The notes beneath the pieces were generated by a model. It did no database searches and was not told the DNA's origin. It saw only the letters and a list, made by a program, of their open reading frames with translations. From Phycisphaerae bacterium (GTDB lineage: Bacteria > Chloroflexota > Anaerolineae > 4572-78 > J111): DNA of 25,931 bases. Location: assembly GCA_028285035.1 (NCBI GenBank), contig JANQQF010000138.1, forward strand, positions 1 to 25,931, written 5' to 3'. The translations under genes were made by a program, and so were the position numbers. Shown here piece after piece: positions 7,205 through 16,351 of the stretch (its first letter is position 1; every line of letters starts with the position of its first letter).

Positions 7205-8692
7205 TTACAAACTATGCGAGATATCCTTCAACGCTGGATACAACTTTCGATATTGCTCATAATACGGCTCATACGCTGCAACGCCTGACGCATCGGGCGA
7301 TGTTGAGCCAGTCAAATTGATGCTCGCATTACAGGCCGAGTCCACATCAGACCAATTGCCAGCCCCGACTCCGGCCAGAATGGCTGCACCAAAAGCAGCC
7401 CCCTCAGTTGTGTTCACCGTGACCAACTCCACATCCAAAATATCGGCCAAGATTTGCCGCCAGAGCGGACTCTGCGCGCCACCGCCAGAGACTCGCACCT
7501 GCTTGATGTCAGTTAAACCTGCCGCTTTCATCAGCTCAAAGCCATCACGGAGGCCGAAAGAGACGCCTTCGAGGACGGCACGCGTAAAGTGGGGCTGGGT
7601 GTGGCGGATGGTTAGACCGATGAAGCCACCGCGGGCCAACGGGTCGGGGTGGGGCGTGCGTTCGCCAGTGAGATAAGGTAGGAAGAGCAGCCCTTCGCTG
7701 CCTTGGGGGATGGCTTCAGCCGGGGCGAGTAGATCATCGAACTCGACGCCGGGAGCGAGCGTGTCACGATACCAGCGTAAACTGCCTGCTGCTGAGAGCA
7801 TCACGCCCATCATATGCCAGCGACCCGGCACCGCGTGACAGAAGGCGTGCATTCGACCCTCCGGCTCGACGAATGGCTCACCCGCGCTAGCAAAGATTAC
7901 ACCAGAGGTGCCTAAGGTCAACGCGATAATGCCAGGTTGGACGGCTCCAACACCGACAGCCTGCGCCGCTTGGTCGCCACCACCACCAACAACCGGTGTG
8001 CCAGCCTTTAAGCCGGTTGCTTCTGCTGCTTCCGCTGAGATTTGACCGGTGACTTCCGGACCCTCGTGCGTTTTGGGAAGCCATTCGGCAGGGATTTCTA
8101 ATGCGTCTAGTACATCCTGTGACCACTCGCGAGTTTTAACATCCAGTAGAAGTGTTCCTGCCGCACCCGCTTTGTCGGTGGCATACTCGCCCGTCAACTT
8201 ATAACGAACGTAATCTTTGGGCAGCAAGACCTGCTTGATTTTTGCGAAGTTATTAGGCTCTTCATCCCGGACCCACAAAATTTTGGGGGCGGTGAAGCCG
8301 GTGAGGGCATCATTTCCGGTCAGCTCGACCAGTCGTTTTTTGCCAACCCGTGCTCGAATATCATCACATTGTGTACCAGTTCGTTGGTCGTTCCAGAGTA
8401 GAGCCGGTCGAATCACCTCGCCTGTTTCGTCGAGCAGGGTCATGCCATGCATTTGGCCAGTGAGGCCGATGGCGGCGACATCATCCCCTGAAACACTGGT
8501 TTCACGCAGAACGGTTTGAATGCTGTTGACCGTACCGTTCCACCAGTCGGCGGGGTGTTGCTCGCTCCATAATGGTTTTGGCGTGGATAGCGGCAGTTCG
8601 GTCGTGGCCGTACCGACTACTTGCCCTGCTTCGTCAATGAGCAGGGCTTTGACTCCAGTTGTGGAGGAGTCGATTCCTAGAAAGTAAGTCAT
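7205..8692 (-). CDS. xylB: Xylulokinase (FGGY kinase family)
   Basis: A 495-residue FGGY-family sugar kinase that phosphorylates D-xylulose to xylulose 5-phosphate with ATP in the cytoplasm. The N-terminal nucleotide-binding motif is GIDSSTTGVK, the substrate-binding region contains GQMHG and LWNDQR, and the catalytic base is Asp240 in GGGGDQAA. Length is normal for XylB. I chose the ATG at 8692 because AGGAG sits 6 bases upstream (8699-8703). The longer frame starts at a TTG inside that ribosome-binding-site region. It lies 98 bp downstream of xylA on the same strand, so the two are probably co-transcribed as the first two catabolic steps of the isomerase pathway. Convergent with the lipid operon across a shared hairpin. 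Confidence 0.95.
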   Translation of the reverse strand: MTYFLGIDSSTTGVKALLIDEAGQVVGTATTELPLSTPKPLWSEQHPADWWNGTVNSIQTVLRETSVSGDDVAAIGLTGQMHGMTLLDETGEVIRPALLWNDQRTGTQCDDIRARVGKKRLVELTGNDALTGFTAPKILWVRDEEPNNFAKIKQVLLPKDYVRYKLTGEYATDKAGAAGTLLLDVKTREWSQDVLDALEIPAEWLPKTHEGPEVTGQISAEAAEATGLKAGTPVVGGGGDQAAQAVGVGAVQPGIIALTLGTSGVIFASAGEPFVEPEGRMHAFCHAVPGRWHMMGVMLSAAGSLRWYRDTLAPGVEFDDLLAPAEAIPQGSEGLLFLPYLTGERTPHPDPLARGGFIGLTIRHTQPHFTRAVLEGVSFGLRDGFELMKAAGLTDIKQVRVSGGGAQSPLWRQILADILDVELVTVNTTEGAAFGAAILAGVGAGNWSDVDSACNASINLTGSTSPDASGVAAYEPYYEQYRKLYPALKDISHSL

Positions 8693-8732
8693 ATCATTCT
8701 CCTGCAAGGAATAGTGAATAGTGTTTTGTGGT

Positions 8733-8781
8733 TAGTGATTAGTAAAATCCTGATGGGTAACGTGTAATAAACTGATCACTA
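8733..8781. repeat. Inverted repeat in the xylA-xylB gap
   Basis: Arms TAGTGATTAGT (8733-8743) and ACTGATCACTA (8771-8781) are complementary at 10 of 11 positions across a 27-base loop. There is no T-run after it. An mRNA-stabilising hairpin between xylA and xylB is possible but unproven. Confidence 0.5.
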
Positions 8782-8790
8782 GCCGCTGAT

Positions 8791-9951
8791 CTACCGTACA
8801 CCCATCAACAACTCAAAGACCATCTGATCCAATTTCTCATAAGGCTGGCCACGCTTACCCATCTCGACTCGATCAAAGGTATGGGCCTTTAAAGCAGATG
8901 CCTTTTCTTGGGAGTAGGTGCCAGAGAATTCATCCATCGAGCCATCATCGGCCTTGATTTCAGCCAGCACATCCTGGATTTCTTCGTCGGCATACATTTG
9001 ATCGACTTTATCTTTGAGGATCATATAGGTTCGCATACACCCTTTGGCGAATTCTTTGACATCTTCAACATCAGATGTTCGATAGGCGTGGGCATCAAAA
9101 TGACGGCTGCCATCATAGTGATTATCTTCGAGCAACTTGACAAGATAGAAGGCTGATTTGATGTTCGTCGCGGCAAAGCGGAAATCCTGGTCATAACGGC
9201 CAAAAGCTTGGTCGTTGAGATCAATGTGGAATAACTTGCCTGCGTCGATAGCTTGGGCCACGGCGTGGGTGAAGTTCAGCCCAGCCATATGCTCGTGGGC
9301 GACCTCTGGGTTGACTCCGACCATACTCGGGTGATCGAGGGTGGCAATGAAGCCTAACATTGAGCCTACTGTCGGTAAATAAATATCACCGCGTGGCTCA
9401 TTGGGCTTGGGTTCCAAAGCAAATTTGTATTCATAACCTTGATCGATGTTGTATTCGCACAGGAAATTGAGAGCCTCACGGAACCATTTCCCTGCGTCGA
9501 GTGGATCTTTGCCTGCATCCGTCTCAGTGCCTTCCCGCCCACCCCAGAAGACGTAGACCTTCGCTCCCAACTCAGCCCCCAGATCCATCGCATTCATTGT
9601 TTTTTGTAGAGCATACGCCCGAACTTTGGGATCGTTGCTAGTGAAAGCTCCATCTCGGAAAACGGGATCATAGAATAAGTTTGTCGTCGCCATTGGCACG
9701 ACGAGACCAGTATCATCAAGGGCTTTTTTGAAATCAGCCACAATCTTGTCTCGTTCAGCGGAGGTGGCATCGATGGGCACTAAATCGTTGTCGTGAAAAT
9801 TGACGCCATAAGCGCCAACCTCGGCCAACATTTCGACGATGCTGACGGGTGAAAGTGGCTCACGGACCGCATCCCCAAAGGGATCACGTCCAATATTTCC
9901 CACGGTCCAGAGACCAAATGTAAATTTTTGTGCTGCGGTTGGTTCGTACAT
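8791..9951 (-). CDS. xylA: Xylose isomerase, class I (short form)
   Basis: A 386-residue enzyme that converts D-xylose to D-xylulose, with two divalent metal ions. Length and start ([17 protein letters not shown]) match the short Streptomyces-type class I isomerases rather than the longer class II enzymes. Expected active-site residues are visible: His53 and the following Asp in FHDND, Glu180 and Lys182 in [10 protein letters not shown], Glu and His in [14 protein letters not shown], and DQDFRF for metal site 2. I chose the ATG at 9951 because AAGG lies about 8 bases upstream and it gives the standard N-terminus. An upstream TTG in the same frame adds 12 non-conserved residues. It starts 42 bp after xylR and precedes xylB. 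Confidence 0.96.
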   Translation of the reverse strand: MYEPTAAQKFTFGLWTVGNIGRDPFGDAVREPLSPVSIVEMLAEVGAYGVNFHDNDLVPIDATSAERDKIVADFKKALDDTGLVVPMATTNLFYDPVFRDGAFTSNDPKVRAYALQKTMNAMDLGAELGAKVYVFWGGREGTETDAGKDPLDAGKWFREALNFLCEYNIDQGYEYKFALEPKPNEPRGDIYLPTVGSMLGFIATLDHPSMVGVNPEVAHEHMAGLNFTHAVAQAIDAGKLFHIDLNDQAFGRYDQDFRFAATNIKSAFYLVKLLEDNHYDGSRHFDAHAYRTSDVEDVKEFAKGCMRTYMILKDKVDQMYADEEIQDVLAEIKADDGSMDEFSGTYSQEKASALKAHTFDRVEMGKRGQPYEKLDQMVFELLMGVR

Positions 9952-9993
9952 AGTGTTACCTTTCATTTGTTGAAATGCGTTGGCCAATAATTT

Positions 9994-11232
9994 TTAACGA
10001 ATAACTGCTGTCGGGTGTGACAGAATCATTTGATAAACTGTGCCCATCCCGCCCATTAGTGAGGCTGGAAAGCTAGGTCGGGCCAAAATGATCTGTGCAG
10101 AGTTAAGATTTGAGGTAAAGGCTCTGGCATCAAGTTCTGCTTTTAGGGTGGGAAAGATAAATTCGCTGGCAATTGTCATTACCCCACCGACAATCACTAA
10201 CTCGGGGTTAAAGATGTTGACAAGAGAGGCCATTCCAATACCGAGATTACTGCCTATTTTTTGGAGGGCAGATTGGGCAACTTGATCCCCCGCCTGAGCT
10301 GCGCTAACAATGACTGGCAACGTCAATGAGGTTAATTCATCTTTCTCTCCAAGCGTGCTTTCTGCCCCGGTTGATATCGCTTCTTGAATAAAGCGAAAAA
10401 GGGCGACTCGGCTCGCTTGCGTTTCCCAACAGCCACGATTACCGCAGTTACACAATGGACCATCGGGATCCATCGTGATATGCCCCAACTCACCTGCGGT
10501 TCCTGTCACCCCTCGTAGTAACTCTCCGCCCTGAATGATGGCCCCACCCAAGCCGATATCAGTGCCAATATAAATAATATCTTGAAACCCTTGGGCGCTA
10601 CCAAAGTAATACTCACCTAAGGCTGCCAAATTGGCCTCGTTATCGATGAAAATTGGGATATCGCCGAAGTTTTCTTGCAACATTTCTTTCAGAGGCACAT
10701 CTGTCCACCCTAAGTTTGGCGCGAATATTAACCTACCTTCTGTTTGATTGACTAAGCCAGGCGTTGCCAGAGCAATACCTAATAAGGGACCGATCAAGGT
10801 CTTGCCGTATTCGATGGCTTGGCTAATAAGAGTGAAGGTTTGTTTTAGGATATAAATCTGCTCGTCACCCAGATGGGTTTTTACATCTTGTCGCCAGGTA
10901 ATCTCGCTGGCGAAATTGGTACAAACCACGGAAATAAAATCAACCCCAATTTCGGCACTGACGATATGCCCCGCTTTGGGATTGAGTTCTAGCAACATCG
11001 CCGGACGACCAGCCTTGGCCACATTTAGCCCGACTTCACGAACAAAGTGATGGTCTGTCAGCTCTTGGACCAGACTGGATACGGTTGTTTTGTTCAAGCC
11101 TGTGACCGAGGCGAGTTCGGCCCGGGAAATGGGGGAGCGATCACGGAGCTGATGCATGATGACCGATAAGTTCATCTCGCGGACGACGGCTTGATTTCCA
11201 GTTTGATATGAAGCGCTTGACGTTGTTGTCAT
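9994..11232 (-). CDS. xylR: ROK-family transcriptional repressor, XylR type
   Basis: A 412-residue ROK protein. The N-terminal winged helix-turn-helix is around residues 30-65 (ISRAELASVTGLNKTTVSSL). The sugar-kinase-like ligand domain carries a glycine-rich IGTDIGLGGAI loop. The ROK zinc motif CNCGNRGCWE follows GELGHITMDP. By family knowledge XylR represses xylose genes and releases DNA when xylose is bound. A matching operator lies directly in its own promoter (11280-11314), so autoregulation and control of the downstream xylA and xylB are likely. The ATG at 11232 was chosen over the adjacent TTG at 11235. The ribosome-binding site is weak. Confidence 0.9.
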   Translation of the reverse strand: MTTTSSASYQTGNQAVVREMNLSVIMHQLRDRSPISRAELASVTGLNKTTVSSLVQELTDHHFVREVGLNVAKAGRPAMLLELNPKAGHIVSAEIGVDFISVVCTNFASEITWRQDVKTHLGDEQIYILKQTFTLISQAIEYGKTLIGPLLGIALATPGLVNQTEGRLIFAPNLGWTDVPLKEMLQENFGDIPIFIDNEANLAALGEYYFGSAQGFQDIIYIGTDIGLGGAIIQGGELLRGVTGTAGELGHITMDPDGPLCNCGNRGCWETQASRVALFRFIQEAISTGAESTLGEKDELTSLTLPVIVSAAQAGDQVAQSALQKIGSNLGIGMASLVNIFNPELVIVGGVMTIASEFIFPTLKAELDARAFTSNLNSAQIILARPSFPASLMGGMGTVYQMILSHPTAVIR

Positions 11233-11279
11233 CAAATTTCACTCGACATAGAGCTATTTTTGCCCAAATGGGACGGGTT

Positions 11280-11314
11280 ACTTATTAGTTGGTTGCCCCA
11301 ACAAACTAATAAGT
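11280..11314. promoter_or_regulatory. XylR-type operator
   Basis: An inverted repeat with 16-base arms, ACTTATTAGTTGGTTG (11280-11295) and CAACAAACTAATAAGT (11299-11314), one mismatch and a 3-base centre. The core TTAGTT...AACAAACTAA matches the known Bacillus-type xyl operator. It abuts the -10 box and covers the expected start site, the ideal place for a repressor. Confidence 0.85.
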
Positions 11315-11343
11315 AGCATACTATAGTTTGAAAGGTGTGTCAA
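11315..11343 (-). promoter_or_regulatory. Promoter of xylR-xylA-xylB
   Basis: On the minus strand: TTGACA (11338-11343), a 17-bp spacer, TATGCT (11315-11320). A near-consensus sigma70-type promoter reading into xylR, with the operator immediately downstream. Confidence 0.8.
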
Positions 11344-11360
11344 AATTAGTGGCGGTCTTG

Positions 11361-12392
11361 TTAGTTTGGTTTCAGTAGGACTTTGACCACAGGCTCTGGT
11401 CGGGTATCTAAAAGCTGAAATGCATCTTGATATTTTTCCAGAGGGAAGCGATGGGTAATTAATGGAGCAACGTTAAGCAGCCCGTCATTTATCAGGCGTA
11501 ACGTTTTAACAAAATGGGCTGAGGAATAGGCAAAGATACCGTGTACTTGAAGGTCGTTGAGGCAGAAAATGTCTGATTCGATAGGTAAGGACTGATTGCC
11601 GCCCACAATACCAATCAGAATGAGTGTGCCACCCCGGCGAGTGAGAGCAAAGGCCGTTGCTACAGCGGCGGTTTGTCCCGCGCACTCTACGACGACATCA
11701 GCCCCACGTCCCTCAGTGATTTCGGCAACCAAGTCGGCTGGATGCTCATCAGCTATAACAAAGTGGCTGGCCCCAACCGCTTTGGCTTTGGCCTCGTTTG
11801 TTCGGTCTAGCCCAACGACAATGATTTGGGCAGGGCTAAATAGTTTTGCCCAAGCAACAGCCAGTAGCCCGATTGTGCCTGGCCCGACGATGACGACCGT
11901 ATCGCCGGGCTGAATGTTTGCTCGCAAGACGCCGTGTCCTGCACAGGCAGCGGGTTCGGTGAGAGCGGCAGCTTCAAAAGAAAGGTGTTCGCCAAAGGGA
12001 TGGGCTAAATCGGCCCGAACAGATACATACTCAGCGTAGCCACCTGGCAAGGTGAAGCCAGTTTCGTTGTAGTGGATGCACAAGTTGGTCTCGCCACGCT
12101 GACAGTAGAAACAGACTCGGCAGTAGTTGTGTCCCTCAACGGCCACGTGCATTCCGGGTGAGAATCCTGTGACATCAGGGCCAACGTTGACGACGGTCCC
12201 GGACCACTCGTGTCCTGGAATGACTGGGTATTTGATATAAGGCTCAGGGCGTGTACCTGCCATAATTTCAATGTCACTCATACAAATACCGACGGCCTCG
12301 ACTTTGACAATGAGACGTTTGGGGGTGACCACGGGAGTTGGAACATCAGTGTAAGTCACGTTTTGTGGCTGGTGCACCGTGACAGCTTTCAT
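11361..12392 (-). CDS. Zinc-dependent medium-chain (polyol/alcohol) dehydrogenase
   Basis: A 343-residue MDR-family dehydrogenase of the sorbitol/xylitol/threonine dehydrogenase type. The catalytic zinc ligands are Cys in VGICMSD and His-Glu in PGHEW. The structural zinc site is the four-Cys cluster in NYCRVCFYCQRGETNLC. The NAD(P)-binding Rossmann loop is VGPGTIGLL. It oxidises a secondary alcohol of a sugar or polyol. Location directly upstream of the xylose genes makes a pentitol or sugar-derived substrate plausible, but the sequence does not fix it. The start is firm: GGAGGAA (12397-12403) lies 4 bases before the ATG. The start is 38 bp after the aldolase-like gene, same strand. Confidence 0.9.
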   Translation of the reverse strand: MKAVTVHQPQNVTYTDVPTPVVTPKRLIVKVEAVGICMSDIEIMAGTRPEPYIKYPVIPGHEWSGTVVNVGPDVTGFSPGMHVAVEGHNYCRVCFYCQRGETNLCIHYNETGFTLPGGYAEYVSVRADLAHPFGEHLSFEAAALTEPAACAGHGVLRANIQPGDTVVIVGPGTIGLLAVAWAKLFSPAQIIVVGLDRTNEAKAKAVGASHFVIADEHPADLVAEITEGRGADVVVECAGQTAAVATAFALTRRGGTLILIGIVGGNQSLPIESDIFCLNDLQVHGIFAYSSAHFVKTLRLINDGLLNVAPLITHRFPLEKYQDAFQLLDTRPEPVVKVLLKPN

Positions 12393-12430
12393 AAAATTCC
12401 TCCGTTGGAATAATTGTCAGGCATTATATA

Positions 12431-13057
12431 TTATTTTTTTAGCTGTTTCCAGCGCCTCGTCCACTGTCGGGCTTTGGTGATAATATCGGCCATATTGGGG
12501 ATGGGGCCTTGAGTGAGGAGGTCTGTGGTTAGAGCAACTATACCAGCATCGATATAGTCAGGCATATTTTGCAGCGTAACCGAGCCACCTACAATCAGAG
12601 CGGTTTGTGATGTGTAAGTGAGGAGCACTGTGGGGGGAATGTTGTGAGTCTTGATGATTGGACATTGAGATGCAATAGCCTGTTCAATCTCAGTTCGTGT
12701 AGTAGCTGTGGGTAGATGTAAGTGCTGTTGCTCATTGGCTTGATCAATTAAGGCTGTATTCAGGCCATCAGATACAGTGAACTGTGCTTCGGCTGCGATA
12801 GCAGAAGCTAATTGCTCTGGGCTGTTCACCCCGCTCAAACCAATGATCATGTGTGGCCCAGCCCGATGCCGCAGCTCAGGCATGGCAGTGAGAGAATCCT
12901 CAATCTGGATATTGAGTTCAAGAGCCAGAATGGGGGAGGCTAAAAGCGCGTCAGCAGTTTCTAAAATGTCGGCTAATGTGAAACTGTGCTCTAAAACAGC
13001 AATCACCTCGGCCTGTTTCAGACGCGAGGTGATTGTGGCTAGTTCTTGGTTGTGCAT
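12431..13057 (-). CDS. Diverged KDPG/KHG-aldolase-like protein
   Basis: A 208-residue protein with the length and alignable blocks of the 2-keto-3-deoxy-6-phosphogluconate aldolase (Eda) family: LELNIQIE for LEVTLRT, GVNSPEQLASA for the TVLxPEQ helix, AQFTVSDGL for AQFxxSPGL, and VGGSVTLQNMPDYI for the GGV phosphate loop. By my alignment the Schiff-base Lys (IIKTHN) and the first-site Glu are kept. Arg49, Thr73, Pro94, Phe135 and Ser184 of E. coli Eda are replaced. It may use a different 2-keto-3-deoxy substrate, or may not be an aldolase. I chose the ATG at 13057, 4 bp after the kinase stop. The frame is open back to a TTG inside the kinase gene, which is unlikely to be used. Confidence 0.65.
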   Translation of the reverse strand: MHNQELATITSRLKQAEVIAVLEHSFTLADILETADALLASPILALELNIQIEDSLTAMPELRHRAGPHMIIGLSGVNSPEQLASAIAAEAQFTVSDGLNTALIDQANEQQHLHLPTATTRTEIEQAIASQCPIIKTHNIPPTVLLTYTSQTALIVGGSVTLQNMPDYIDAGIVALTTDLLTQGPIPNMADIITKARQWTRRWKQLKK

Positions 13058-13061
13058 AGAT

Positions 13062-15395
13062 TTAGGCTTCGTCAGCTTGTTCAATTTCCTCGTCAGTTTT
13101 ACCAAAATCTCGTGAACGCCAGTGGCGTGTTTCGATTTGTGATTGTTTTTGTGGTATTGTGAAGTCGTGGGTTGGCTGATCTGTGGGTACTAGGAAGAAG
13201 AATTTACTACCAGGCAGATTAGCCTCATCATATCCCAAACTTTCGACCCAGACCTTGCCGCCATGTGCTTCTGCAATACCCTTAACCAAGGTCAAGCCTA
13301 GCCCCGGCCCAGCCCCTTTGAATTTTGTTTTACCCGTGCTGTGATGATCGGTATCATCCACTCTATAAAACTTTTCAAAGATCGTCTCTTGGTGTTCTGG
13401 ATCAATGCCAATCCCGGTATCTACGACGACCGTCTCAATGGCCGGACCAAGACCATCGTGGACGATGAATTTACTCTCGACGGTCACCACGCCACCATCA
13501 GGGGTATATTTGATGGCGTTACCAATTAAATTTTCGAAGGCCTGAACCAGTCGCGTCCCATCCGCCTCAATCATCGGCACATCTTGTAATCCCGTTTTCC
13601 CAAACGCGATACGTCGCTCATCCAGAGCGGCCAGGAAGGGGCGAGTCGCGTTGTCAATGACCTCAGCCAGGTCCACCGGCCCGGTAAAGAGGTTCATCTC
13701 GCCGACGTCGGCTTCGGTGACGTCAAACATGAGGTCGATCACGCCCTTCATTCGCTCACTACCTTTGGCGATACCCTCGATAATGGTTTTTACATAGGCC
13801 GGATCACTTAATTCTTCTTCGGTCAAATCCAAAAGCATTCGTGAGTAACCGTGGATATGGGTCAGTGGGGTGCGAAGCTCGTGGGAAGCAATCGATAGAA
13901 AATCAGACTTGCCTTGATCCAGCCCCGCTAATTTGTTCGTTAGTGAGCCAACCTCTTGGTTAATGACAGAGAGTTGCTCAAACAAGCGGGCGCTATCCAT
14001 GGCTAACGCAGCTTGATCAGCCAGGGCAATCATTAATTCCTGGTCCTCATCATAGTAGGCCGCTCCCTGACCCTGTTGGCCAAAGCCGAGAAAGCCGATG
14101 ATTTCCCGTTCTCTTAAGATGGCCACAAATAGCTCCATTTTTAGTTGGGATAGCCAAGCTTTCTCTAAATCACTCATCCCCTTGAATTGAGGCAGAACAT
14201 TAACATCATATTGGCTCAACACCTTCTTGCCTTGTCGGAAATAATCAATGAAGGGGCTGTTGGCTTCAAAATGACCGACGGATAACTCTTCGCCATTGAG
14301 ACCGATAGAAGACAGTGGGCGAAAGGCAAAGTGACCCGTGGAGCCACGTTGATTGGAGTATACCACCCCGTGTTCAATGCCCAAGGTTTCGACCATCAAG
14401 TTGATTACGGTGTCGCCCAATCGATTCATGTCAAGGGCGGAACTGATGCTGCGGCTGTAATGGCGAATGATCTGTTTTTCATCCTGTTGCTCTTTCCCAA
14501 AGACAATTCGGGTTAAGAACTGGCGGGAAAAGCGCCAGAGCGGTACTGAAATGTTCGCTAGCACAACAGCAATGACAATCGCCAATAAAATCGCGGTTGG
14601 ACCATCAACGCCATTTCGACTAGCCACCAGAATGCCGGCTAAACTGAAGAAGTAAATGATAAACAGAATCGTCATCACCCCAGAGTAGCGGATGGTGCGT
14701 CCAATCAGCAGACGAAGATCAGGGGTTTGATGCCGGAGAATGATAATCGTGATACCCAAGCTGGCGAGGGTGATTGCAATGAGACTAGCTAAGGTGGCTG
14801 TTTGGCTATTTAGGAAATAAATTAAGCCACCCACAGCGAGTAGGGCGGTTAAAATAATCCAGTAGCGGAGACGATTAAGATATTGGGTGGGATGGTGCTG
14901 GCGTAGCTCCAGCGCGGTAACCACAATAGTGACCACGATACCCAGCATCCAGCCCAGCATTGCGATGATTGCTGTCGCAGGGTTACTTTCTGTTGAGTCA
15001 GTGATACCCAAGGCCCCATTTAGCGCTGAGCCAATCCCAGCAATATTCGTGGCAATTAGGGTCCATAAGCCAAATATAATCAGGCCAGTTACCCAGTAGC
15101 TTATTAAGGCATTTCGTCCTTTTTCAAGGAACTCTAGCGTTAAACCGCCGAATGCCAACACCATCAAGACCAAAGCTGCATTTGTAGCAATGGTGTAAAT
15201 ATCTGTGTTGGCTGTCGGTAAATATTCGAGGCGTGTAATGAGGATGGATAGATTAAATACCAACCCTGTTGCAATGTACAAAAGAAGATGGAACACCCCT
15301 CGGTCTTTTGAAATCAGTCGGAGTGCTGTAGGGATCAGGCCTAGGCCAAATAAAATGGCGGCGGTCAATGCAGTAATTGTTTCAGGAGCTGTCAT
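13062..15395 (-). CDS. Multi-span membrane histidine kinase with GAF domain
   Basis: A 777-residue sensor kinase. About nine hydrophobic helices fill residues 1-290. A GAF-like domain follows (about 315-480), ending in ALADQAALAMDSARLFEQL. The HisKA domain has its phospho-acceptor His505 in SHELRTPL. The ATPase domain has the N box (FENLIGNAIKYTP), G1 (DTGIGID), F box (FEKFYRV) and G2 (GPGLGL). A short charged tail follows. It should autophosphorylate in response to a membrane or intracellular cue and pass phosphate to a response regulator, but none is in this window. The downstream aldolase-like and dehydrogenase genes are close enough to be co-transcribed, which hints at a metabolic cue. 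G2 reads GAGPGLGL where GxGxGLGL is usual. Confidence 0.93.
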   Translation of the reverse strand: MTAPETITALTAAILFGLGLIPTALRLISKDRGVFHLLLYIATGLVFNLSILITRLEYLPTANTDIYTIATNAALVLMVLAFGGLTLEFLEKGRNALISYWVTGLIIFGLWTLIATNIAGIGSALNGALGITDSTESNPATAIIAMLGWMLGIVVTIVVTALELRQHHPTQYLNRLRYWIILTALLAVGGLIYFLNSQTATLASLIAITLASLGITIIILRHQTPDLRLLIGRTIRYSGVMTILFIIYFFSLAGILVASRNGVDGPTAILLAIVIAVVLANISVPLWRFSRQFLTRIVFGKEQQDEKQIIRHYSRSISSALDMNRLGDTVINLMVETLGIEHGVVYSNQRGSTGHFAFRPLSSIGLNGEELSVGHFEANSPFIDYFRQGKKVLSQYDVNVLPQFKGMSDLEKAWLSQLKMELFVAILREREIIGFLGFGQQGQGAAYYDEDQELMIALADQAALAMDSARLFEQLSVINQEVGSLTNKLAGLDQGKSDFLSIASHELRTPLTHIHGYSRMLLDLTEEELSDPAYVKTIIEGIAKGSERMKGVIDLMFDVTEADVGEMNLFTGPVDLAEVIDNATRPFLAALDERRIAFGKTGLQDVPMIEADGTRLVQAFENLIGNAIKYTPDGGVVTVESKFIVHDGLGPAIETVVVDTGIGIDPEHQETIFEKFYRVDDTDHHSTGKTKFKGAGPGLGLTLVKGIAEAHGGKVWVESLGYDEANLPGSKFFFLVPTDQPTHDFTIPQKQSQIETRHWRSRDFGKTDEEIEQADEA

Positions 15396-15447
15396 TTTTA
15401 GTCTGTATGTTTAAATTTTTAATGAATACCTAAAAAATACCAAAGTC

Positions 15448-15477
15448 ATTGTAACATAACTCTTAGCGAGATTGCAA
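15448..15477 (-). promoter_or_regulatory. Candidate promoter of the histidine kinase operon
   Basis: On the minus strand: TTGCAA (15472-15477), an 18-bp spacer, TACAAT (15448-15453) preceded by TGT (extended -10). It lies about 55 bp upstream of the kinase start. Confidence 0.45.
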
Positions 15478-15490
15478 TGATATCTTGGAA

Positions 15491-16126
15491 CTATACCAAG
15501 TTAACGGGTTTATGACGTTGATCAGCAACAATTAAGTATCGTTCATCTTCCACTGGACCATCCCACAGGGCTGCATTTTGGTCTAATTCGACAATGGCTG
15601 TTGGTATTACGGATAGTGGTAAGGTCTCAATAACCTGATTGGCTCGGAGACCAACCTGGGTATGCCAGTAGCCTTCCACCAACAGCAGACGCCCGTCGGG
15701 GTGCAAAAGTTCTGTCCATCTTTGTAGCGCTGATTGGGGGTTAGGGAGCGCCCAAAGAATGTGTCTACCGATGATGGTCTGAAATTGCTGGGGGGCCAGA
15801 TTTGGTTGAGCCGCATCCATAAGATGAAACGAAATAGACTGACCCGCCTGTCGCACTTTCTCTGTGGCCCGCTCAATCATTGCCTTCGAGATATCTGCGC
15901 CAACAACATCAAACCCTAGCTCAGCCAAAATTAGGCTCAACGAACCTGTGCCACATCCCATATCTAAGACTCGGGCTGGAGGCGTTGGTACATACTGTTC
16001 GAGGAGGTGGGTCCAGGCCTGCCGAACGTTTGAATCATGCAAACCGTGGTCTGGTTCGTTATCAAAGGTGGCTGCTTGTTGGTCCCAAAATTCGCGAACT
16101 TTAGTTTGGTCGTATTGTGAGTTCAT
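15491..16126 (-). CDS. Class I SAM-dependent methyltransferase
   Basis: A 211-residue Rossmann-fold methyltransferase. Motif I VLDMGCGTG (residues 53-61) binds S-adenosylmethionine, VVGADIS supplies the acidic ribose-binding residue, and LHPDGRLLLVEGYW forms the motif III region. It is of the UbiE/Methyltransf_11/25 type, soluble and cytoplasmic. The substrate cannot be inferred; neighbours give no pathway link. It is transcribed towards the kinase gene with a 95-bp gap that holds the kinase promoter. The ribosome-binding site is weak. The 225 bp between this start and the Lrp-type gene on the other strand is AT-rich and must hold both divergent promoters, but I could not pick convincing boxes. 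Confidence 0.85.
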   Translation of the reverse strand: MNSQYDQTKVREFWDQQAATFDNEPDHGLHDSNVRQAWTHLLEQYVPTPPARVLDMGCGTGSLSLILAELGFDVVGADISKAMIERATEKVRQAGQSISFHLMDAAQPNLAPQQFQTIIGRHILWALPNPQSALQRWTELLHPDGRLLLVEGYWHTQVGLRANQVIETLPLSVIPTAIVELDQNAALWDGPVEDERYLIVADQRHKPVNLV

Positions 16127-16351
16127 TTGGTGTTAGGTAATCACTCAATATAACAGCATAGCTGCTTCCGGCCCCATCACAACTTGTTAATATATTGACA
16201 AAACCTGTGCAAATATACCATTTTATTCTGAAATGCGCTAGTTGTGCCAAGGATTTGTGTTGTTCGCATGTTGCGTGTTCGGATTATTTTTTGAAATATG
16301 GTATGTATTTAGGATAGATTATTGTATATTTACTAGAAATCCATATAATTT

